Origin: VRUE01 sp036379955
GTDB taxonomy: Bacteria > Actinomycetota > Thermoleophilia > Solirubrobacterales > 70-9
Length of the DNA stretch: 31,915 bases
Assembly (NCBI GenBank): GCA_036379955.1
Contig: DASVFR010000002.1
Coordinates: 1 to 31,915 of the forward strand
Reading direction: 5' to 3'
Part shown: positions 15,270 through 24,082 of the stretch, one piece after another
Layout of the letters: each line of letters starts with the position of its first letter
How positions within the stretch are numbered: the first letter of the stretch is position 1
Position numbers and translations under genes: made by a program
The notes under the pieces: generated by a model
Database searches by the model: none
What the model was told of the DNA's origin: nothing
What the model saw: only the letters and a program-made list of their open reading frames with translations

Positions 15270-18200
15270 CCCGCGCTCGGTGCCGGCAATCAGCTCGTCG
15301 GGCGCCGGGCCCTCGGGAATGAAGCCCGATTTCATCCCAAAGTAGACGGCCTGTGGATGGTGGGCGACGATCGCGACCGTCGACTGCTCCGGCATCACCG
15401 CGTAGCCGCCGGAGAGCGTCATCCCGATCCGCTCGAGGTCGAGCAGCCGCCAGACCTTCTCGTGCTCGGACTGGTCCGGGCAGGCCGGGTAGCCCCAGGA
15501 GTAGCGGCGGCCCTGGTCGAGGGGGATGCCGAGCTGGTGGCGGACCTCGGAGTGCAGCCACTCGGCCAGTCCCTCGGCCGCCTGCACGCCGAGACCGTGG
15601 ACGAAGAGCTGTTCGGCGAACTCGCCTTCGCGCTCGAGTCGCTCGATCAGCGCGGTCACCTCGGGGCCGACGGTGACGCCCTGCAGGGCGACGACGTCGC
15701 GTTCGCCGGACCCCAGCGGGCGGAAGAAGTCGGCGAGGCAGATGCGGTCGTGGGCGGGCTGGCGCGGAAAGACGAGCCGCTCGAGCTCGCGCTCTTCGTC
15801 ATCGGGGTGAAAGACGATCAGCTCGTTGCCCTCGGCGTTGCAGGGGAAGTAGCCGAGTCGCGCCCGCGGTTGCAGGTACTCCTGCTCGCGCCACATCCGC
15901 TCCAGGCGCGGCGCGAAGCCCTCCTCGCCGTCGCTGCCGCTGACCAGCTCCTCCCAGGCGTCGCCCTTGACCCCGCGACCGCCCCAGTGCAGCTTGAACA
16001 GCACGTGGCGGTCGAGGTATGGAAAGACCTCCTCGAGGTCGATATCCGGTTCGCGCACGCCCCAGAACGGCGGCTCGGGGATCGGCGCATCGGTGCGCGC
16101 CGACGAGCGCACGCTGGCGTCGCTCGTCGGCGGCCCGTCGCTCTCGCGCGCCGGCTTCTCGCGCAGCTCGCGCGCCTCGGCCCTGATCCGCGTCACCAGC
16201 GCCTCGCGCGCCTCCTCGTCGACCAGGGCGTCCATGGTGTCGAGTCCCTGGAACGCGTCCTTGCAGTAGAAGACGCCGGGCGCGTAGGTCTCGTCGGAGT
16301 CCCTGCCGCCGGGGTAGAGCGTGCGGCGGCCGAAGTCGCGGTTGATCGCCGCCCCGCCGATCAGGACCGGGAACCCGAGGCCGCGTTGGTGCAGCTCCTG
16401 CACGCAGATCGGCATCTGCTTCGAGGTCGAGACGAGCAGGGCCGAGAGGCCGATCGCGTCGGCCTCGTGCTCGACCGCGGCCTCGATGATCGTGTCCACG
16501 GGCACCTGCTTGCCGAGGTCGACCACCGTGTACCCGTTGTTGGTGAGGATCGTGTTGACCAGCGACTTGCCGATGTCGTGCACGTCGCCGAACACCGTGG
16601 CGATCACGACCTTGCCCTTGCTGTGTCCCTCGATCCGGTCGAGGTAGTTCTCCAGCTGGGCGACGGCGCGCTTCATCACTTCGGCCGATTGCAGGACGAA
16701 AGGCAGGATCAGTTCGCCGGCGCCGAACTTGTCGCCGACCTCCTTCATCGCCGGCAGCAGCACCTCGTTCAGGGTCGGGACGGCGCCGATCTTCTCCACG
16801 GAGCGGTCAATCCACTCCTCGACCCCATCCTTCTTGCGCCGCAGGATGTGCCAGTGCAGCGCCTCCTCGGGCTCCATCCCGTCGGTCGGGTCGCCGGCGT
16901 CCTCGACCGCGTCGGTGCCCTTGGACTCGAAGTGGGCGATGAAGCGCTCCAGCGCGTCCTCGCGCCGGTTGAAGACGAGGTCGTCGGTCAGCTCGCGCTC
17001 CTCGTCGGGGATCTCCGCGTAGGGGGTGATGTGGTTGGGGTTGACCATCGCCAGGTCCAGCCCGGCCTCGACGCAGTGGTGAAGGAAGACCGAGTTGAGC
17101 GCGGCGCGGGCCGGCGGGGAGACGCCGAAGGAGACGTTGGACACGCCCAGCGAGGTCTTGACGCCGGGCAGCTCGGCCTTGATCCGCCGGATGCCCTCGA
17201 TCGTCTCCACCGCCGAGGGCTTCCACTCATCGTCGCCGGTGGTCAGGGTGAAGGTGAGCGCGTCGAAGATCAGCGTCTCGGGATCGAGACCGTGTTCCTT
17301 GCAGGCGATCTCGCGGATCCGCCGGGCGATCTCGACCTTGCGCTCGGCCGTCTTCGCCATCCCGACCTCGTCGATCGTCAGCGCGATCAGGGCGGCGCCG
17401 TGCGCCCTGGCGAGGGGAATGACTACGTCGGCCTTCTCGCGGCCGGCCTCGAGGTTGATCGAGTTGACGATCGCCCGCCCCGGGATCTGCTCGAGCGCGG
17501 CGCGGATCACCTCGGGCTCGGTCGAGTCGACCTGGATCGGGGCCGGCTGGGTGAGCGAGATCCGCTTCACCACCGCCGCCATCTGCTCGTCCTCGTCCTG
17601 CCGCTCGGTCAGCGCCACGCAGACGTCGAGCAGATGGGCGCCGCCCTGCACCTGGTCCTCGGCGACCTGGACGAGGCCGTCGTAGTCGTCGGCGAGCAGC
17701 AGCTCCTTCGCCTTGCGCGATCCCTGCGAGTTGACCCGCTCGCCGACCAGGGTCGGGGGCGGCTCCTGCGCGAGCGGCGTCGAGGTCATCATCGAGGAGA
17801 GCTGGGGGGCGCCGGGCGCCGGGCGCTCGCCGGGCACGTGGCCCGCGACCCGTTCTCGCATCGCCGCGATGTGGGCCGGCGTCGTGCCACAGCAGCCGCC
17901 GATGATGCCGGCCCCGTAGCGCTCGACGAACTCACCCAGCGTCGCCGCCATCGGCTCGGGCTCTTCGGGGAAGATCGTCTCCCCGTCGGGGCCCTGCAGG
18001 GGGAGCCCGGCGTTGGGGATGCAGTGGACTGGCAGGGGGCTGCTCTCGCCCAGGTAGCGGATCGCGTCGCGCATGTCCTCGGGGCCGGTCGAGCAGTTGA
18101 GCCCGATCACGTCGACCTCGAGCGCCAGAAGCGTGGTCAGCACGGCTCGGATGTCGGTGCCGAGCAGCATCTTGCCGCCCTGGGGGAGGAGCGAGACGCT

Positions 18201-18767
18201 GGTCATGATCGGCAGCTGCCGCCCGCTCGCCGCGAAGGCCTCGCGGGCGCCGAAGATCGAGGCCTTGACCTCGAGGATGTCCTGCGCGGTCTCGACGATG
18301 ATCAGGTCGGCGCCGCCCTCGACCAGTCCCTGTGCCTGCTCGGCGAACACCTCGACCAACTTGCCGAAGGAGATGTCGCCCAGCGTCGGATCGGTCGACG
18401 CTGGCAGGAACCCCGTAGGCCCAATCGACCCCGCCACGAACCGATCCGGCCCGGCCGCCTTCCGCGCAATTTCAGCCGCCTTCGTATTGATCTCCAGCGT
18501 GTGCTCGCCCAACCCCCACTCTTCGAGCTTCAACCGCGACCCCTGAAACGTGTCCGTCTCGACGACTTCGGCCCCAGCCTCAAGCATCGAAGCGTGCACC
18601 CCCTCGATCACGTCAGGCCGGTTCAGAACAAGCGCCTCATGGCACTTCCCCGCCAGGCCTCCATAGTCCGCCTGGGTCAGCTCAAACTGCTCGAGAGTGG
18701 CACCCATCCCACCGTCGAAGAGCACGACGCGCTCCCGCGTCGCCGCTATGAAGTCGCGCTCAGCCAT
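15231..18767 (-). CDS. metH: Cobalamin-dependent methionine synthase
   Basis: 1178 aa, nearly full MetH length, with all four modules. Homocysteine domain, residues 1-310: zinc ligands Cys225, Cys292 and Cys293 (LNCS, GGCCGTTP). Pterin-binding domain, about 340-610: GERVNSQGSRK and VSNVSFGVSP. Cap and B12 domain, about 640-870: GDVHDIGKS with His730 as the lower cobalt ligand. S-adenosylmethionine reactivation domain, about 925-1178: RRYSWGYPACPDQSEHEK. It transfers methyl from methyltetrahydrofolate to homocysteine in the cytosol. The 60 bp upstream cannot hold a cobalamin riboswitch, and no ribosome binding site is seen; TACTCT lies 9 nt before the ATG. It may also be read through from the upstream aldehyde dehydrogenase. 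Confidence 0.95.
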   Translation of the reverse strand: MAERDFIAATRERVVLFDGGMGATLEQFELTQADYGGLAGKCHEALVLNRPDVIEGVHASMLEAGAEVVETDTFQGSRLKLEEWGLGEHTLEINTKAAEIARKAAGPDRFVAGSIGPTGFLPASTDPTLGDISFGKLVEVFAEQAQGLVEGGADLIIVETAQDILEVKASIFGAREAFAASGRQLPIMTSVSLLPQGGKMLLGTDIRAVLTTLLALEVDVIGLNCSTGPEDMRDAIRYLGESSPLPVHCIPNAGLPLQGPDGETIFPEEPEPMAATLGEFVERYGAGIIGGCCGTTPAHIAAMRERVAGHVPGERPAPGAPQLSSMMTSTPLAQEPPPTLVGERVNSQGSRKAKELLLADDYDGLVQVAEDQVQGGAHLLDVCVALTERQDEDEQMAAVVKRISLTQPAPIQVDSTEPEVIRAALEQIPGRAIVNSINLEAGREKADVVIPLARAHGAALIALTIDEVGMAKTAERKVEIARRIREIACKEHGLDPETLIFDALTFTLTTGDDEWKPSAVETIEGIRRIKAELPGVKTSLGVSNVSFGVSPPARAALNSVFLHHCVEAGLDLAMVNPNHITPYAEIPDEERELTDDLVFNRREDALERFIAHFESKGTDAVEDAGDPTDGMEPEEALHWHILRRKKDGVEEWIDRSVEKIGAVPTLNEVLLPAMKEVGDKFGAGELILPFVLQSAEVMKRAVAQLENYLDRIEGHSKGKVVIATVFGDVHDIGKSLVNTILTNNGYTVVDLGKQVPVDTIIEAAVEHEADAIGLSALLVSTSKQMPICVQELHQRGLGFPVLIGGAAINRDFGRRTLYPGGRDSDETYAPGVFYCKDAFQGLDTMDALVDEEAREALVTRIRAEARELREKPARESDGPPTSDASVRSSARTDAPIPEPPFWGVREPDIDLEEVFPYLDRHVLFKLHWGGRGVKGDAWEELVSGSDGEEGFAPRLERMWREQEYLQPRARLGYFPCNAEGNELIVFHPDDEERELERLVFPRQPAHDRICLADFFRPLGSGERDVVALQGVTVGPEVTALIERLEREGEFAEQLFVHGLGVQAAEGLAEWLHSEVRHQLGIPLDQGRRYSWGYPACPDQSEHEKVWRLLDLERIGMTLSGGYAVMPEQSTVAIVAHHPQAVYFGMKSGFIPEGPAPDELIAGTERGSGRLQGRVDALD

Positions 18768-18783
18768 GAACTAGAGAGAGTAA

Positions 18784-18802
18784 AGGGGTGCTGGGGACCC
18801 CT
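18784..18802 (-). terminator. Weak terminator-like hairpin between aldehyde dehydrogenase and metH
   Basis: On the minus strand AGGGGT and ACCCCT form a 6-bp stem with a 7-nt loop, followed by TTTACTCTC. It lies after the dehydrogenase stop and before the metH start. Confidence 0.35.
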
Positions 18803-18827
18803 CCTCCGCCGAGCCTTTTGGGTTTCT

Positions 18828-20405
18828 TCAGCCGCGCATGCCCAGGCGGCGACGCCAGTCGCGGGCGCTGAGCGCCTTGGCGGCGCGCACGACCAGGTTG
18901 CGGCGCCGCTTGGTGTAGGGGTACCAGGTCGGTTCGCGCTTGCCGGCGAAGCGGGTCACCACGATCGACTCCGGCCGGGTGTACTTCTTGATCCCGTACT
19001 CGCCGTGGCGGAAGCCGATCCCCGACTCCTTCCAGCCGCCCATCGGCACGCCCATCGCCATCATGTTGGTGATCACGTCGTTGACGTTGACCGAGCCCGC
19101 CTCGATGCGGCGGGCGACCCGCTCGGCGCGGTCCTTCTCGCCGAACACCGACGCCGCGAGCCCGTAGCGGGTGTCGTTGGCTAGTCGCACCGCCTCCTCG
19201 GCGTCGCGCACCTTCATCACCCCGAGCACGGGGCCAAAGGTCTCGTCGCGCATCACCTTCATCGAGTGGTCGACGTCGACGAGCACGGTCGGTTCGAAGT
19301 AGTCGCCGGGGCCGTCGACCTTCTGGCCTCCGGTCAGCGCGCGGGCGCCGTTGGCGAGGGCGTCGTTGACGTGGTCCTCGACTATCGCCGACTGGTTCGG
19401 CGAGGTCATCGCGCCGACGTCCTTCTCGGGGGTGCGACCGTCGGCGCCCTGGCGCAGGCCGCGAACCTGCTCGGTCAGCTTGGACACGAACTCGTCGTAG
19501 ACGGGCTCCTCGACGTAGACGCGCTCGACCGAGATGCAGATCTGGCCCGAGTTCATCATCCCGCCCCAGGTCGCCGCGTTCGCCGCGCGGTCGACGTCGG
19601 CGTCGGCGAGGACGATCATCGGGTCCTTGCCGCCGAGCTCAAGGCTCACGGGGGTCAGCGTCTCCGCCGCTCGCGCCATCACCTTGCGCCCGGTGCGGTC
19701 GGAGCCGGTGAACTGGACGCAGTCGACCGCGTCGATCAGCGCCTCGCCGGTCGGCCCGACCCCCTGCACGCAGTCGAAGACGTCAGGCGCGCCGATCTCC
19801 TCCTTCCAGCCCTCGATTATCTGGACCAGGCTCAGCGGGGTGAACTCGGAGGGCTTGACGACCACCGCGGCGCCGGCCTGCAGCGCGGGGACCGAGTCGC
19901 CGAGGCCCATCGCCAGCGGGAAGTTCCAGGGGCTGATCACGCCAACCACGGGATGCGGCCGGTACTGGATCATCAGCTTCTTCGAGGCGATGGCTGGCGA
20001 GTGGGGGCGAACCGATTCGTCGCCGATGAACTTCGAGGCGTTGACGCCGTAGAAGTTGATCAGGTCGGTGACGTAGAACAGCTCGGCCGCGATGTCGCCG
20101 CGGACCTTGCCTGTTTCCGCCTGCATCGTGTCGGAGATCTCCTCGATGTTGTCGAGGATCCAGTCGCGCAGCTTGCCGAGCCAGTGGTAGCGACCCTCGA
20201 TACCGATCGCCTCCCACTCGGGCTGGTTGGCGCGCACGCGGGCGACCGTCTCGGCCACCGCCTCGGGCGAGTCGACGGCGACGCTGGCGACCGGGCCGCC
20301 GGTCGCGGGGTTGTTGACCTCGATCCGCTCGGACGCCGGCGACGCGGTCGCGCCATTGCCGGCCTCGATCGCCTCGCTGCCCCTCTCGACGGTGCCGCTC
20401 TCCAT
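18828..20405 (-). CDS. Aldehyde dehydrogenase family protein (NAD(P)-dependent)
   Basis: 525 aa. It has PWNFPL (oxyanion and cofactor region, near 159-164), the catalytic Glu256 in LELGGKDP and Cys290 in NSGQICIS, and ETFGPVLGV near 400. The C-terminus after the catalytic core has a basic extension (KRRRNLVVRAAKALSARDWRR), as in long-chain or membrane-associated members; it may touch the membrane. Substrate could be succinate semialdehyde or a fatty aldehyde and cannot be decided. ATG at 20405 has GGAAGGGAG upstream. A longer reading frame to 20456 would swallow the operator at 20429-20444 and is rejected. The operator predicts control by the TetR at 3997-4602. Confidence 0.9.
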   Translation of the reverse strand: MESGTVERGSEAIEAGNGATASPASERIEVNNPATGGPVASVAVDSPEAVAETVARVRANQPEWEAIGIEGRYHWLGKLRDWILDNIEEISDTMQAETGKVRGDIAAELFYVTDLINFYGVNASKFIGDESVRPHSPAIASKKLMIQYRPHPVVGVISPWNFPLAMGLGDSVPALQAGAAVVVKPSEFTPLSLVQIIEGWKEEIGAPDVFDCVQGVGPTGEALIDAVDCVQFTGSDRTGRKVMARAAETLTPVSLELGGKDPMIVLADADVDRAANAATWGGMMNSGQICISVERVYVEEPVYDEFVSKLTEQVRGLRQGADGRTPEKDVGAMTSPNQSAIVEDHVNDALANGARALTGGQKVDGPGDYFEPTVLVDVDHSMKVMRDETFGPVLGVMKVRDAEEAVRLANDTRYGLAASVFGEKDRAERVARRIEAGSVNVNDVITNMMAMGVPMGGWKESGIGFRHGEYGIKKYTRPESIVVTRFAGKREPTWYPYTKRRRNLVVRAAKALSARDWRRRLGMRG

Positions 20406-20428
20406 TGGAGACTCCCTTCCTCGACCCT

Positions 20429-20444
20429 TTGGCTGGTCAGCCAA
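20429..20444. promoter_or_regulatory. Second TetR-type palindromic operator
   Basis: TTGGCT-GGTC-AGCCAA is a perfect palindrome that differs from the 3135-3150 site at one base pair in each arm. It sits 24-39 bp before the dehydrogenase ATG. On the minus strand TACCCT (20444-20449) abuts it and could be the -10, so a bound repressor would cover the start of transcription. Confidence 0.7.
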
Positions 20445-20489
20445 GGGTAGCCGCAACGGCGGGGGCTTGCGTGAGCACCCGCCTTTCGC

Positions 20490-21668
20490 TCAGCGCGGCA
20501 CGAGGCGGTACACCGGCCCTTCCAGCGAGACGACGTAAACCCGCCCGCGGTCGTCTTCGCCGAACGAGGAAGGGGAGTCGACCCGCAGGCCGAGGCGGCG
20601 GTCGTGCGCCCCATGGCGCAGGTGAGGGACGAGGCTGCGCAGCTGTCCCGAGCAGAGGTCGGTGTACAGGTAGCGGCCGCGCAAGCTCGGCAGGCGAGGG
20701 TCGTCGACGACGTAGCCGCCGATGATCGAGCAACTGCCTCCGTCGCGGCTGTGGCTGTAGGCCATGATCGGCTTGACCGTGCCGCCGGGATCGGGCGTGC
20801 CGCCGTTTTCTTCGGTGTAGGGCGCAAAGCCCTCGAACGCGTCCCAGCCGAAGTTGGCGCCGCCGGCAGCCGCCACCGTCGTGTAGTCGAGCTCCTCGAA
20901 GCGGTTCTGGCCGACGTCGGCGATCGCGATCCGCGGGTGGCCGGGATCGCTCGTCGTGTCGAAGGAGAAGCGGAACGGGTTGCGTAGGCCGTAGCTGTAG
21001 ATCTCGTCGCGCCCGGGCCCGCCGACGAAGGGGTTGTCCCATGGGACCGAGTAGGCATGCCCGCCGCTCAGCCGCGGGTCGATGCGCAGCAGCTTGCCCA
21101 GCAGGCTGTCGCGGTTCTGGGCGTTGTTTGGGGGGTCGCCGGCCGAGCCGCCGTCTCCCGTGCCGAGGTAGAGGAGGTTGTCGAGGAACTGGAGCTGGCC
21201 GCCGTTGTGGTTGGCGTTGACAGGGTGGGGTATTTCGATAACCGTGCGGCGCGAGCCCCGCGCGACTCGCGTCGCGCTTCGCCGCTGGAATTCGTCGACC
21301 CGGATGTTGCCGGCGTCGTCGGTGTAATAGACGTAGAGGTGCCCGCTGCGCCGGTAGTCGGGCGGAAAGGCGATCGAGAGCAGGCCGCGCTCGCCGCCGT
21401 AGCCGACCCGGTCGCGGATGTCGAGGAAGGGCCGGTTCAGGCGGCGTCCGTTGCGCAGGACCTCGACCCGGCCGGGCTGCTCGACGACGAAGAGAAGCCG
21501 TGGATACCCGGGGGCTCCGGTGACGTAGGTCGGGCTTTCGAAATCGCCGATCTTCTTCAGGGCGACGCCCTCTTGGCGCCGCCCCTCGGTCGCTTCGGGC
21601 GATTTCGCCGAGCCACAGGCGGGAAGGATGAGCGTCAGCAGCGCCCCGGCTAGGGCGGCTCGTCTCAC
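20490..21668 (-). CDS. PQQ-type sugar dehydrogenase lipoprotein (glucose/sorbosone dehydrogenase family)
   Basis: 392 aa. A lipoprotein signal peptide (RRAALAGALLTLILPAC, lipobox LPAC) anchors it outside the membrane. The rest is a six-bladed beta-propeller of the GSDH/YliI family: PTYVTGAPGYPRLLFVVEQ, GERGLLSIAFPPDY, HNGGQLQF, YLGTGDGG, YSYGLRNPFRFSFD and ADVGQNRFEELD, with catalytic His in NANHNGG. These oxidise sugars with PQQ and pass electrons to the chain; some members bind sugars only. The GTG at 21668 overlaps the stop of the upstream lipoprotein gene (GTGA), so the two are coupled. Confidence 0.88.
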   Translation of the reverse strand: MRRAALAGALLTLILPACGSAKSPEATEGRRQEGVALKKIGDFESPTYVTGAPGYPRLLFVVEQPGRVEVLRNGRRLNRPFLDIRDRVGYGGERGLLSIAFPPDYRRSGHLYVYYTDDAGNIRVDEFQRRSATRVARGSRRTVIEIPHPVNANHNGGQLQFLDNLLYLGTGDGGSAGDPPNNAQNRDSLLGKLLRIDPRLSGGHAYSVPWDNPFVGGPGRDEIYSYGLRNPFRFSFDTTSDPGHPRIAIADVGQNRFEELDYTTVAAAGGANFGWDAFEGFAPYTEENGGTPDPGGTVKPIMAYSHSRDGGSCSIIGGYVVDDPRLPSLRGRYLYTDLCSGQLRSLVPHLRHGAHDRRLGLRVDSPSSFGEDDRGRVYVVSLEGPVYRLVPR

Positions 21669-22342
21669 CGTTCGACTTCGACGACTTCGCCCGCGCCGTT
21701 GACTTCCTTCTCGGGCGTGCGGGAGACGATCCGCGCTGCGATCGAGCCACCTGGCTGCTCGCCGCCGGCCGTGACCGCCCGCGCCTGCCCGCCGAGCCCG
21801 GCGTCGACGGCGAAGCGCAGCGCCCAGGAGCCGGTCTTCACTGCGCTCAGCCTCCAGACCACGTTGGCGGTCGCGCCCGGCTTCAGTTCGCCGAAGGAGT
21901 AGGTCTTCGGGTTCGAGGTTTCGGCGCCGCCCGGCTCCGAGGAGCCGGCGAATTTCGGATAGCGCAGGGCCAGCACCCAGACCGGGCGATCCGGTTGAGC
22001 GATCCCGGGCTGGGGGTCGCGGATCCCGAAGGGCAGGTTGGAGGCTTCGCCCTCGCGGCCGGCAACCGAGATCGTGACGGTCAGGGCGGGAATCGTCTTG
22101 CTGCCGGTATTGCGGAGGCCCATCCGCAGCAGCGAGGTCTGACCGAGGAACTGGCGGGCCGGGAATTCGACGTCGGTCACCTTGACCGGGTACTTGCCGG
22201 CCGCCTCGTTCGCATCGGAGGATTCGCCGCCGCAGGCCGCCACGCCAAATGCCAGAAGGGCGGCGAGGACAAGGGCCGTTGCAGCCCGTAGGCGGGACGG
22301 CGAAGCGTGTGTGCGTTGCCCCCCCACAGGAAGCCGGAACAT
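21665..22342 (-). CDS. Lipoprotein of unknown function
   Basis: 225 aa from the ATG at 22342. A signal peptide (residues about 15-35, ATALVLAALLAFGVAAC) ends in a lipobox with VAAC, and a Gly/Ser-rich linker follows. The mature part, about 190 residues, looks like a beta-sandwich: LLRMGLRNTGSKTIPALTVTI is typical of domains that handle average-strength protein or carbohydrate interactions (DUF11/CARDB-like). No catalytic residues were recognised. It is translationally coupled to the sugar dehydrogenase, so it may help it at the cell surface. A TTG start at 22387 is possible; no clear ribosome binding site is seen before either. Confidence 0.65.
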   Translation of the reverse strand: MFRLPVGGQRTHASPSRLRAATALVLAALLAFGVAACGGESSDANEAAGKYPVKVTDVEFPARQFLGQTSLLRMGLRNTGSKTIPALTVTISVAGREGEASNLPFGIRDPQPGIAQPDRPVWVLALRYPKFAGSSEPGGAETSNPKTYSFGELKPGATANVVWRLSAVKTGSWALRFAVDAGLGGQARAVTAGGEQPGGSIAARIVSRTPEKEVNGAGEVVEVER

Positions 22343-22430
22343 ACCACGGCGGTTGGCCGCTCCCGGCGGCGAAACCCCTGCGTTCAAACGATCTCAACAC
22401 TGGTCTAACGGAGCCCACCGCCGCATCCCA

Positions 22431-22436
22431 TACACT
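22431..22436 (+). promoter_or_regulatory. -10 element and ribosome binding site of the YrbE operon
   Basis: TACACT lies 19 nt before the ATG at 22456. AGGAGGAG (22444-22451) between them is the strongest ribosome binding site of the window. A clear -35 was not seen. Confidence 0.5.
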
Positions 22437-22455
22437 CGCCTGCAGGAGGAGATCG

Positions 22456-23262
22456 ATGGTCGGTTCCGCGGTAAACAGGGCGTTCCTGCCCGCAAAGTCG
22501 CTGTTCGAACAGGTGGGGGACATGATGATCCTCACCGCGCGCACGCTCGTCTCCGCGGTCAGGCCTCCGTACCCCTACGGCGAGGAGTTCATCGGCCAGT
22601 TCCTCTTTGCCCTACAGCTCTGCTGGTTCCCGCTGCTGGTCTCGACCGTGGCCTTCGGCTTCGGCGCCCCCGGCCTGCAGGCGGCCAACTTCCTCTCGCT
22701 CTTCGGCGCCCTCGACCGGCTCGGCGGCTTCTTCGTCCTCGCCTCGATCCGCGAGTTCGCCCCCTTCGTCACCGCCGTCGTCGTCGCCGGCGTCGCCGGC
22801 ACGGCGATCACCGCCGATCTCGGCGCCCGCAAGATCCGCGAGGAGCTCGACGCCCTGCAGGTGCTGGGCGTCGACCCGATCAAGAACCTGGTCGTGCCGC
22901 GTTTCCTCGCCCTGATGCTGATCACCGGCCTGCTCGACATCTACGCCCTGGTCTTCGGGATCAGCGGCGGCATCATCACCGAGCTCCTCTACAACCAGCC
23001 GCTCGGCGGCTTCCTCGCCACGCTCTTCTCCAACGCCTCGATCACCGACCTCTGGGGCTCGGTGGTCAAGTGCACCCTGTTCGGGGCGATCATCGCCGTC
23101 GTCTGCTCCTACAAGGGGATGACCGCCTCCGGCGGGGCCGCCGGCGTCGGCCGCGCGGTCAACCAGGCCGTCGTCATCTCCTTCATGGGCGTCTTCGCCT
23201 TCAACTACGCCTTCACCCAGACCCTGTTGGCGACCAACCCGGAGCTGCAGACGATCCGATGA
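22456..23262 (+). CDS. YrbE/MlaE-family ABC lipid transporter permease (first copy)
   Basis: 268 aa with about five to six membrane segments. The MlaE family signature is present: IREFAPFVTAVVVAGVAGTA, then DLGARKIREELDALQVLGVD and VVPRFLALML. In actinobacteria two such proteins (YrbEA and YrbEB) form a heterodimeric permease with the Mkl ATPase and hexameric MCE proteins to move lipids or sterols across the envelope. The start has a very strong ribosome binding site. It is followed after 13 bp by the second permease and then the ATPase. Confidence 0.9.
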   Translation: MVGSAVNRAFLPAKSLFEQVGDMMILTARTLVSAVRPPYPYGEEFIGQFLFALQLCWFPLLVSTVAFGFGAPGLQAANFLSLFGALDRLGGFFVLASIREFAPFVTAVVVAGVAGTAITADLGARKIREELDALQVLGVDPIKNLVVPRFLALMLITGLLDIYALVFGISGGIITELLYNQPLGGFLATLFSNASITDLWGSVVKCTLFGAIIAVVCSYKGMTASGGAAGVGRAVNQAVVISFMGVFAFNYAFTQTLLATNPELQTIR

Positions 23263-23275
23263 GAAGAGCGTCCGC

Positions 23276-24073
23276 ATGAACGCCTGGCTCGACGTCCCGC
23301 GCGGCTGGCTCGACTCCTTCGGCGAGATCGCCCGCTTCGGCTCGCGCATCGCCGGCCTCGTCTACAGCGGTCGCGTCCTCAAGTTCTTCGGCGAGAGCCT
23401 GCGCCAGGCCGGGATCCTGATCCTCGGCTCGGCGATGATCATCTGGGGCCTGGTCTTCATCCTCGGCCTGCAGTGCGGGATCGAGGGCGCCTACCTGCTG
23501 CGAGCCCAGGGCGCTCCCGCCTACGCCGGCGTCTTCTCGGCCTGGTGCGACCTGCGCGAGATCATGCCCTACGCCTTCGGCTACATGCTGGCGGCCAAGG
23601 TCGGCACCGGGATCGTCGCCGAGCTGGGCGCGATGCGGATCTCAGACGAGATCGACGCGCTCGAGGTGATGGGCGTGCAGCCGGTCACCTTCCTCTGCGC
23701 CACCCGCCTGCTCGCCGCCTGGATCGCCTTCCCGTTCATGTACCTGGTCGGGATCGGGATCATGTACTTCGCCAGCTACCTGGCCGTCGTCCAGCAGATC
23801 GGCGACGTCTCCTCGGGCGGCTACCTGCTGATCTTCTGGATGTTCCAGAACCCGCCGGACTTGATGTTCAGCTTGATCAAGGGCATGTTCATGGCGACCG
23901 CCATAGTCATGGTCGGCTGCTACTACGGCTACACGGCGTCGGGCGGCCCGGTCGGGGTCGGCACGGCGACGGCGAAGTCGATGGTCCTCAACATCGTCCT
24001 GGTGCACATCATCGGGATGCTGGGCACCCTGGTCTTCTGGGGAGCGAATCCGCGAGCGCCGATAGGAGGCTGA
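23276..24073 (+). CDS. YrbE/MlaE-family ABC lipid transporter permease (second copy)
   Basis: 265 aa and five to six membrane segments. It carries the matching MlaE motifs: REIMPYAFGYMLAAKVGTG, ELGAMRISDEIDALEVMGVQ, then RLLAAWIAFPFMY. GAGAAG-like sequence (23261-23266) gives a weak ribosome binding site. It would pair with the preceding permease. No MCE substrate-binding gene follows in the window, which is unusual because these permeases normally have MCE genes behind them. Confidence 0.9.
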   Translation: MNAWLDVPRGWLDSFGEIARFGSRIAGLVYSGRVLKFFGESLRQAGILILGSAMIIWGLVFILGLQCGIEGAYLLRAQGAPAYAGVFSAWCDLREIMPYAFGYMLAAKVGTGIVAELGAMRISDEIDALEVMGVQPVTFLCATRLLAAWIAFPFMYLVGIGIMYFASYLAVVQQIGDVSSGGYLLIFWMFQNPPDLMFSLIKGMFMATAIVMVGCYYGYTASGGPVGVGTATAKSMVLNIVLVHIIGMLGTLVFWGANPRAPIGG

Positions 24074-24082
24074 GTTAGATTT

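Noticed and set aside
15357..19184. A long + strand open reading frame of more than 1200 codons opposite metH and the aldehyde dehydrogenase
   Set aside because: It mirrors two confident genes on the other strand; its protein has no recognisable domain and reflects the third-position GC bias of the real genes.
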